A stretch of DNA of 10,187 nt from JBCCAG01 sp050331115 (GTDB taxonomy: Bacteria > Cyanobacteriota > Cyanobacteriia > CAKZMO01). Position 1 is the first letter of the stretch. Each line of letters opens with the position of its first letter. The stretch spans positions 1-10,187 of the forward strand of contig JBHJHD010000080.1 of NCBI GenBank assembly GCA_050331115.1. The letters are read 5' to 3'. The position numbers and the translations under genes were made by a program. Positions 6,602-10,187 of the stretch are shown piece after piece. The notes under the pieces were generated by a model. It did not search any database. It was not told the DNA's origin and worked only from the letters and a program-made list of their open reading frames with translations.

Positions 6602-7693
6602 CTACGGTCGCAGCAGAGGTTGGCCCTGGGCGTCGATATATTGGCGCTGCCCGCCCGTCTCTACCCAGGCCAGCCCTTCCGAAAACGACCCCGCGTTGCT
6701 AAACTGCGGGGCTATAGCCAGCTCCCCTGCCGGGTCGATGTAGCCATACTGGCCGTCAGCAAACACCACGGCCCGGCCCTCTGAAAAAGGAGCCGCGTAG
6801 CTAAACTGCGGGGCTATAGCCAGCTCCCCCGCCGGGTTGACGTAGCCCCAGCGGCCGTCCGCCATCACCGCCGCCAGTCCCTCTGAGAAGTCGGAGGCAA
6901 ACTCGTAGACGGGGGCAATAGCCAGCTCCCCCGCCGGGTCGACGTAGCCCCAGTCCTGATCGCGCCGCACCCGCGCCAGGGACTCGGAAAAGGCAAACGC
7001 GCCGTCGAACTGGGGGGCAATGGCCGTCTCCCCTGCCGGGTCGATGTAGCCCCACCGCTGACCCAGGCGCACCGCCGCCAGCCCTTCCGAAAAGGAGCCC
7101 ACGTCTTCGTACTGGGGCATCACTTCCCACTGACCGCTGGGGTTGATGTAGCCGTAGCGATCGCCCTCCCGCACCGCCGCCAAACCCGAGGCAAAAGGCG
7201 TCGCCAGGTCAAACTGGGGCTCGATCACCAGCCCTCCCGCCGCGTCGATGTAGCCCGACTTGGTGCCGGTGCGCACCGCCGCTAGCCCTTCCGAAAACGG
7301 CGTGGCGCTGGGGTACTGGGGCAACACGACTACCGCCCCAGCGCGGCTGAGGTAGCCGTATAGCGTTTCGGTTTTCACCAGGGCGCGATCGCCCGCGAAC
7401 GGCGAGACCCCCACAAACTCCTCCCCCACCGCCAGCACTGCTTTGCCGCTGCGGTCAATGAACTGAAACCGGTCGTTTTGGCGGACGACCGCTAGCCCTT
7501 CTGAAAAATCGGAGGCATAGTCAAACGTGAGAGGCTGGCCATCCATAGGAGGTGTAGAAGTTAGGGACTGACGGGAAGATGCGGGAGCCACCAGGAGAGG
7601 TGCCGCAGCGACAGGTCGGGAGAGATGCCTCAGTATTATATTCGGCTCCGTAGCCAGTGCCCGGGCGATCGCCACCCGCTGCTTCATCAGCAC
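6602..7693 (-). CDS. WG-repeat protein with an ABC-ATPase signature remnant at its N-terminus
   Basis: A 363-residue chain. Residues 57-363 are nine WG (KWG) beta repeats of about 34 residues, with consensus F-x-x-A-x-x-FSEGLAAV-x-x-x-x-x-(W/Y)GYIDPAGE-x-x-I-x-PQ. WG-repeat proteins are common but of unknown role and are often exported. Residues 3-21, MKQRVAIARALATEPNIIL, look like the stretch right after the LSGG signature of an ABC transporter ATPase; the expected DEP Walker B end does not follow. The frame starts with GTG at the base after the stop codon of the substrate-binding protein. The real start may be this GTG, the ATG two codons later, or the ATG at 7546 (residue 50), which would leave just the repeats. 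No ordinary signal peptide is visible, so the original start may have been lost. Confidence 0.8.
   Translation of the reverse strand: MLMKQRVAIARALATEPNIILRHLSRPVAAAPLLVAPASSRQSLTSTPPMDGQPLTFDYASDFSEGLAVVRQNDRFQFIDRSGKAVLAVGEEFVGVSPFAGDRALVKTETLYGYLSRAGAVVVLPQYPSATPFSEGLAAVRTGTKSGYIDAAGGLVIEPQFDLATPFASGLAAVREGDRYGYINPSGQWEVMPQYEDVGSFSEGLAAVRLGQRWGYIDPAGETAIAPQFDGAFAFSESLARVRRDQDWGYVDPAGELAIAPVYEFASDFSEGLAAVMADGRWGYVNPAGELAIAPQFSYAAPFSEGRAVVFADGQYGYIDPAGELAIAPQFSNAGSFSEGLAWVETGGQRQYIDAQGQPLLRP
6605..7525 (-). repeat. Nine tandem WG-repeat units, about 102 bp each
   Basis: The repeat units recur every 34 codons. Similarity is highest among the units nearest the 3' end of the gene: the 30 bases starting at 6698 are identical to those starting at 6800, exactly 102 bp away, and a close third version lies another 102 bp on. 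Units near the N-terminus are much more diverged. Confidence 0.85.
7631..7687 (-). pseudogene. Remnant of an ABC transporter ATPase gene
   Basis: These 19 codons encode MKQRVAIARALATEPNIIL, the helix following the LSGG signature in ABC ATPases of the nitrate/sulfonate/amino-acid types. Upstream, where LSGG should be, there is only the stop codon of the binding protein and two codons. Downstream, the Walker B strand stops before DEP. The piece is in frame with the WG-repeat ORF. I read it as debris from a deleted transporter gene. Confidence 0.55.
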
Positions 7694-8548
7694 CTACTCC
7701 GCGCCCTGCTGTTCGTAATACGCTTCAAACCAGCGGTTAATTAGCTCGTCCATAGCGCCGTTTCCTTTCATCTCGTCGAGCGCCTGGTCAAACTCCGTCC
7801 GCAGCTCAGAATTCTGGGGAAAGGCGATCGCAGACCCCGATTCCCCGTCAAGCTCGACCGTGGTAAATTCTAGGTCGTCGTTGTTCTGAACGTAGCCCTT
7901 GGACACCGTATTCTCGATGACGGCGGCATCAATACGGCCTGCTTTGATCTCCTGCACCAGCTCGCTAATCTTGTTGCGGGGCTCTACCGTAATGCCGTCA
8001 ATCGTCTCGGCCTGCAATTTCAGCTCTTTTTCCTGAATTGAGCCAAGCTGGACCCCCACCGTCGCCCCAGCGAGATCGTCGTAGCCCTCATATCCGGCGT
8101 CAGCCGGAGCCACAATAGTGCTCTTTGCGTCGTAGTATACGTCGGTAAAGTCGATGCTCTGCTTACGCGCTTCCGTAGGCGTCATGCCCGCCATGGCGAA
8201 ATCGACCCGCTCACCCTGCAGCGCCGGAATGATGTTGTTAAACGCCATGTCCTGGATCTCGAGCTCGTAGCCCAGCTGGTCGGTAATATACTTAGCGATG
8301 TCGATGTCAAAGCCCACGGGCTCGCCGCCGCCGGCTGCCGCTTCGTAAAATTCGTAAGGGGGATAGTCGGCGGCAGTGGCCATCACCAGCACCTGGTCGC
8401 CATCGCCCTCTACTGCGGCTTCATCGACAGGTGCTTCATCGACAGGTGCTTCGCCCGTAGCGGTGCAGGCGGCCAGGGTCAAGCCCAATAAAACAGTCAG
8501 CGTCGTGAGAAAAATAGGGCGGTTCATGGCATTTTTGGGGCGGGACAT
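7694..8548 (-). CDS. Amino-acid-type ABC transporter substrate-binding lipoprotein (family 3)
   Basis: A periplasmic solute-binding protein of the polar amino acid (HisJ/GlnH) family. It has a signal peptide with lipobox LAAC (Cys 28), a short acidic linker with a duplicated APVDE, then the binding fold. Family marks are YPPYEF (62-67), GFDIDIAKYI (79-88), and AGMTPTEARKQSIDFTDVYY (120-139), whose Arg normally holds the ligand's carboxylate. Length (284) is normal. The first ATG (8548) gives MSRPKNAMNRP; the ATG at 8527 gives a more standard signal peptide and may be the true start. No permease or complete ATPase gene adjoins it in this window, only an ATPase fragment fused to the next ORF. 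It must therefore share a transporter encoded elsewhere, act as a sensor, or be a relic. The ligand cannot be told from sequence. Confidence 0.9.
   Translation of the reverse strand: MSRPKNAMNRPIFLTTLTVLLGLTLAACTATGEAPVDEAPVDEAAVEGDGDQVLVMATAADYPPYEFYEAAAGGGEPVGFDIDIAKYITDQLGYELEIQDMAFNNIIPALQGERVDFAMAGMTPTEARKQSIDFTDVYYDAKSTIVAPADAGYEGYDDLAGATVGVQLGSIQEKELKLQAETIDGITVEPRNKISELVQEIKAGRIDAAVIENTVSKGYVQNNDDLEFTTVELDGESGSAIAFPQNSELRTEFDQALDEMKGNGAMDELINRWFEAYYEQQGAE
8418..8447 (-). repeat. Two tandem 15-bp units in the lipoprotein linker
   Basis: GCTTCATCGACAGGT is present twice without a gap, encoding the doubled APVDE/PVDEA segment just after the lipobox. It is in frame and most likely a recent slippage event in a flexible linker. 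Confidence 0.8.
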
Positions 8549-8560
8549 AGCACAGCAGAA

Positions 8561-8587
8561 TCGGCGCTCAAGTTACAGTAGCGCCGA
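8561..8587 (-). promoter_or_regulatory. 8-bp inverted repeat upstream of the binding-protein gene
   Basis: TCGGCGCT (8561-8568) and AGCGCCGA (8580-8587) are perfect inverted copies separated by 11 bases, ending 13 bases before the longest start codon. It could be an operator or a leader hairpin. On the same strand a TATATT (8614-8609) might be the -10, but no matching -35 is seen. Confidence 0.4.
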
Positions 8588-8661
8588 AGCCTCAAGACTT
8601 GGGAGAACAATATACAGCATCACGGCTGAGGCGGTAGTTCAGCGGCGTGGTGCAGCGGGAT

Positions 8662-8694
8662 GCCCATTGGGCTACATCGTCAGGGCAAAAGCCC
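8662..8694. other. Adjacent interchangeable hairpins in a divergent spacer
   Basis: GCCC-ATT-GGGC (8662-8672) and GGGC-AAAA-GCCC (8683-8694) are 10 bases apart. Because all four arms are GCCC or GGGC, the outer and inner arms can also pair with each other. No T-run follows on either strand. The rest of the 8588-8758 spacer holds nothing else I can support. Confidence 0.3.
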
Positions 8695-8758
8695 GGTATC
8701 AAAATGGTAAATTGGACGTGACTCACAGGCTCAGCCCGCAGCGAGCATTTTGCACGAC

Positions 8759-8778
8759 CTTCTGGAGACTTCTGGAGA
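8759..8778 (+). promoter_or_regulatory. Duplicated ribosome-binding segment
   Basis: The 10-mer CTTCTGGAGA occurs twice in tandem. The second GGAG lies 7 bases before the ATG at 8785, the usual distance, and this fixes the start of the membrane-protein gene. The first copy is 10 bases further away. Confidence 0.5.
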
Positions 8779-8784
8779 ATAGCT

Positions 8785-10187
8785 ATGGCATCGGTACCCA
8801 ATGAGCCAAATCCCCCCAGTCCTTCAAGCGGCGAGGCTATCCCGGACGATAGCGCTTCTAGTCCTCTCAATTCCGAAGCGATAGGCCCAGTCAAACAACC
8901 CGAGATAGACCCTATCCCCGTCAATACGGCCCCCGATCCTCTACCAGAGAGTGCTTCGACGGATACGCCACCCGCAAACAATTCGCCCGTTCCATCCACG
9001 GGCAGCACGCTCACCTTCGAAAATATTGCCCGGACGTCTAGTACCGCTAAAAGCGGCGCCGCCGAAAGTAGCGCGCCAGGAAGTAGCGCGGCCAAAGGTA
9101 GCGCGCCGAAAAGTAGCGCGCCAGAAAGCAGAGTTCCAGCAGAAGACTCGCAAGAAGCGATCGCCCCTACCTCTGGTCTAAAGGCTTCCAAATCGACCGA
9201 TAGCGAAAGCCCAAACAAGCGCCCAGCCGCAAGCGAGACCCAAAGCGAGGCCCGCGCAGAGGCCACCGCTGGGGAGGCCCCGACGCCTGAGCCCGCAACA
9301 CCCGCCTCTACCCCCACCACAGCACCGTCTAGGACGCCTGCTGAGCCCGTTGCCTCGGGAGGTACGGTCCAGCGGATCTGGGGTCTAGCGCAGCCGATTC
9401 TAGCCACGGCCGCCACGGCTAGCCTCAGCACGGCCATCAAAGGCACCAACTGGCTCACCGAGCGGCTTGAGGTCGCTTCGCCTGTAGACGAGTCGAATCA
9501 AACCGGGGCACTCGCAATTATTGCCGGCGTCTGGAAGGTCGTTAGGCCGCTGCTGGTGGCGGTCACCCTTTCCCTCTCGCGGCTCTTCAACCAAGTGCTG
9601 CAGTGGTCTTTAGCGCGCGTCAACCCAGAGGCCAAAGCCTCGGCGGCGGCTGAGTCTTCTCGCACGGCGTTTCTAATTACCACGGCTGTCCTGGGCCTAT
9701 TGGCTTTCTTGATCAGCACGCTGATCAGCCCAGCGCCAACTGCAGCAAAATCCCCCGTTGGGCCCGTCACCCAGGTCACACCTGCCGCGCCAACCCCCAG
9801 CCAGGCGCGGCTAGAAGCCGTCCAGGCCCAGGTGGTTGAGGTGGTCGACAGCTACGACGGCTTTGTGGACGCCATCGACGTAAACTTGGCGGGCGATCGC
9901 ATCGCAGTGACTCTGGACGACGGCTGGTACCGCCTCACCGACAAAGATCGGCAGCAGCTGGCCCGCCGGCTGCAGCGGCAGGCCAGCGAGCTAGACTTTC
10001 CGAAGCTCACCCTATTCAACGCCCGACAGGAGCGCATCGCCCGTACCCCGGTCGTGGGCGCTCGGCGGGGTTTTTTACAGACCCCAGAGCCACCTACCCC
10101 GGAGGTACCCACCCCCCGAGAAAACCCACCACCCCCCGCCCGGGCGGCGCCCCCCAGCCCCCCCGCAAACCCCATACCCGCCCCAGG
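8785..10187 (+). CDS. Single-pass membrane protein with disordered N-terminus and conserved C-terminal domain (3' end outside window)
   Basis: The frame is open from the ATG at 8785 to the window edge: 467 codons with no stop. Residues 1-194 are low-complexity (Ser, Pro, Ala, Thr, Glu) and include 15-bp repeat units. Residues 195-290 (from VQRIWGLAQPIL) look helical and amphipathic, with hydrophobic stretches such as ALAIIAGVWKVV. One clear membrane helix follows (about 295-315, AFLITTAVLGLLAFLISTLI). After a short Pro/Ala linker comes a compact alpha/beta domain (about 343-426) with VVDSYDGFVDAIDVNL, ITVTL-like IAVTLDDGWYRLTD and LDFPKLTLFNA. The protein then enters a Pro-rich tail at the window end. 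I have a recollection of similar domains in conserved hypothetical cyanobacterial proteins, but know no function. Leftward open frames across this region are shadows. The ribosome site GGAG 7 bases upstream supports the start. Confidence 0.8.
   Translation, partial: MASVPNEPNPPSPSSGEAIPDDSASSPLNSEAIGPVKQPEIDPIPVNTAPDPLPESASTDTPPANNSPVPSTGSTLTFENIARTSSTAKSGAAESSAPGSSAAKGSAPKSSAPESRVPAEDSQEAIAPTSGLKASKSTDSESPNKRPAASETQSEARAEATAGEAPTPEPATPASTPTTAPSRTPAEPVASGGTVQRIWGLAQPILATAATASLSTAIKGTNWLTERLEVASPVDESNQTGALAIIAGVWKVVRPLLVAVTLSLSRLFNQVLQWSLARVNPEAKASAAAESSRTAFLITTAVLGLLAFLISTLISPAPTAAKSPVGPVTQVTPAAPTPSQARLEAVQAQVVEVVDSYDGFVDAIDVNLAGDRIAVTLDDGWYRLTDKDRQQLARRLQRQASELDFPKLTLFNARQERIARTPVVGARRGFLQTPEPPTPEVPTPRENPPPPARAAPPSPPANPIPAP
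9052..9141 (+). repeat. Six 15-bp tandem units, pentapeptide (S/G)SAPx
   Basis: In-frame units read SGAAE, SSAPG, SSAAK, GSAPK, SSAPE, SRVPA (residues 90-119 of the membrane protein). The four central units (9067-9126) share AGTAGCGCG or GGTAGCGCG. The period gives five-residue patterns in other frames too. It is a slippage-prone linker repeat within the disordered segment. Confidence 0.75.

Noticed and set aside
8628..8705. tRNA-like stretch (GGTAGTTCAGCGG)
   Set aside because: No matching acceptor stem, anticodon arm or T-loop (TTCGA) follows, so it does not fold as a tRNA.
8941..9153. Leftward pentapeptide-repeat-like frame
   Set aside because: The five-residue rhythm comes from the 15-bp tandem units in the sense gene; there is no start signal and only a handful of units.
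8592..9458. Long leftward open frame (288 codons) opposite the membrane-protein gene
   Set aside because: It is a shadow of the sense gene in GC-rich low-complexity DNA: composition is Leu/Ala/Gly/Ser without domain pattern, and it overlaps a better supported gene with a ribosome site and membrane helix.

Overview
This looks like a piece of cyanobacterial chromosome with fairly high GC. The main clue is the highly iterated palindrome HIP1 (GCGATCGC): I found 13 exact copies, at 299, 768, 1224, 2092, 2995, 3295, 5051, 7157, 7385, 7665, 7824, 9157 and 9893. The gene set agrees: a cyanobacterial-type RecA, a stand-alone BioD-like/DRTGG protein, a speD-speE pair, and a Pro/Ala-rich single-pass membrane protein of a type I associate with cyanobacteria. 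Genus cannot be fixed from this window.

Layout. 1-87 holds the last codons of a rightward gene cut by the window edge. 88-318 is non-coding and carries the first copy of a palindrome-bearing repeat. 319-555 is a small NfeD/OB-fold-like gene, followed by the second copy of the same repeat (561-660). 683-2139 is a leftward polyamine operon, speD then speE, overlapping by ATGA. A divergent intergenic region (2140-2528) leads to a rightward P-loop/DRTGG gene (2529-3587), which faces a leftward recA (3615-4841) across 27 bp. A 489-bp divergent region (4842-5330) holds the recA and corA promoters. corA (5331-6539, rightward) faces a leftward pair: a lipoprotein amino-acid-type substrate-binding protein (7694-8548) and, starting at the base after its stop codon, a WG-repeat protein (6602-7693). 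A 236-bp divergent spacer rich in inverted repeats separates these from a rightward membrane protein (8785 onward) that runs off the window.

How the genes work together. SpeD makes decarboxylated S-adenosylmethionine and SpeE uses it as aminopropyl donor, so those two form a pathway. RecA (recombination and DNA repair) and CorA (Mg2+/divalent cation channel) are housekeeping genes that share only an intergenic region. The binding protein has no permease and no intact ATPase gene beside it here. Instead, the first codons of the downstream WG-repeat ORF encode a clean piece of the ABC-ATPase signature helix. This suggests that a deletion removed the rest of a transporter operon and fused its remnant to the neighbouring gene.

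I see no CRISPR array, tRNA, rRNA, transposase, integrase or phage gene, and no clear new defence or biosynthetic system. The best leads are the ABC-remnant/WG fusion, the palindromic repeat pair whose stem arms differ but stay complementary, the long recA tail, and the uncharacterised membrane protein at the right edge.
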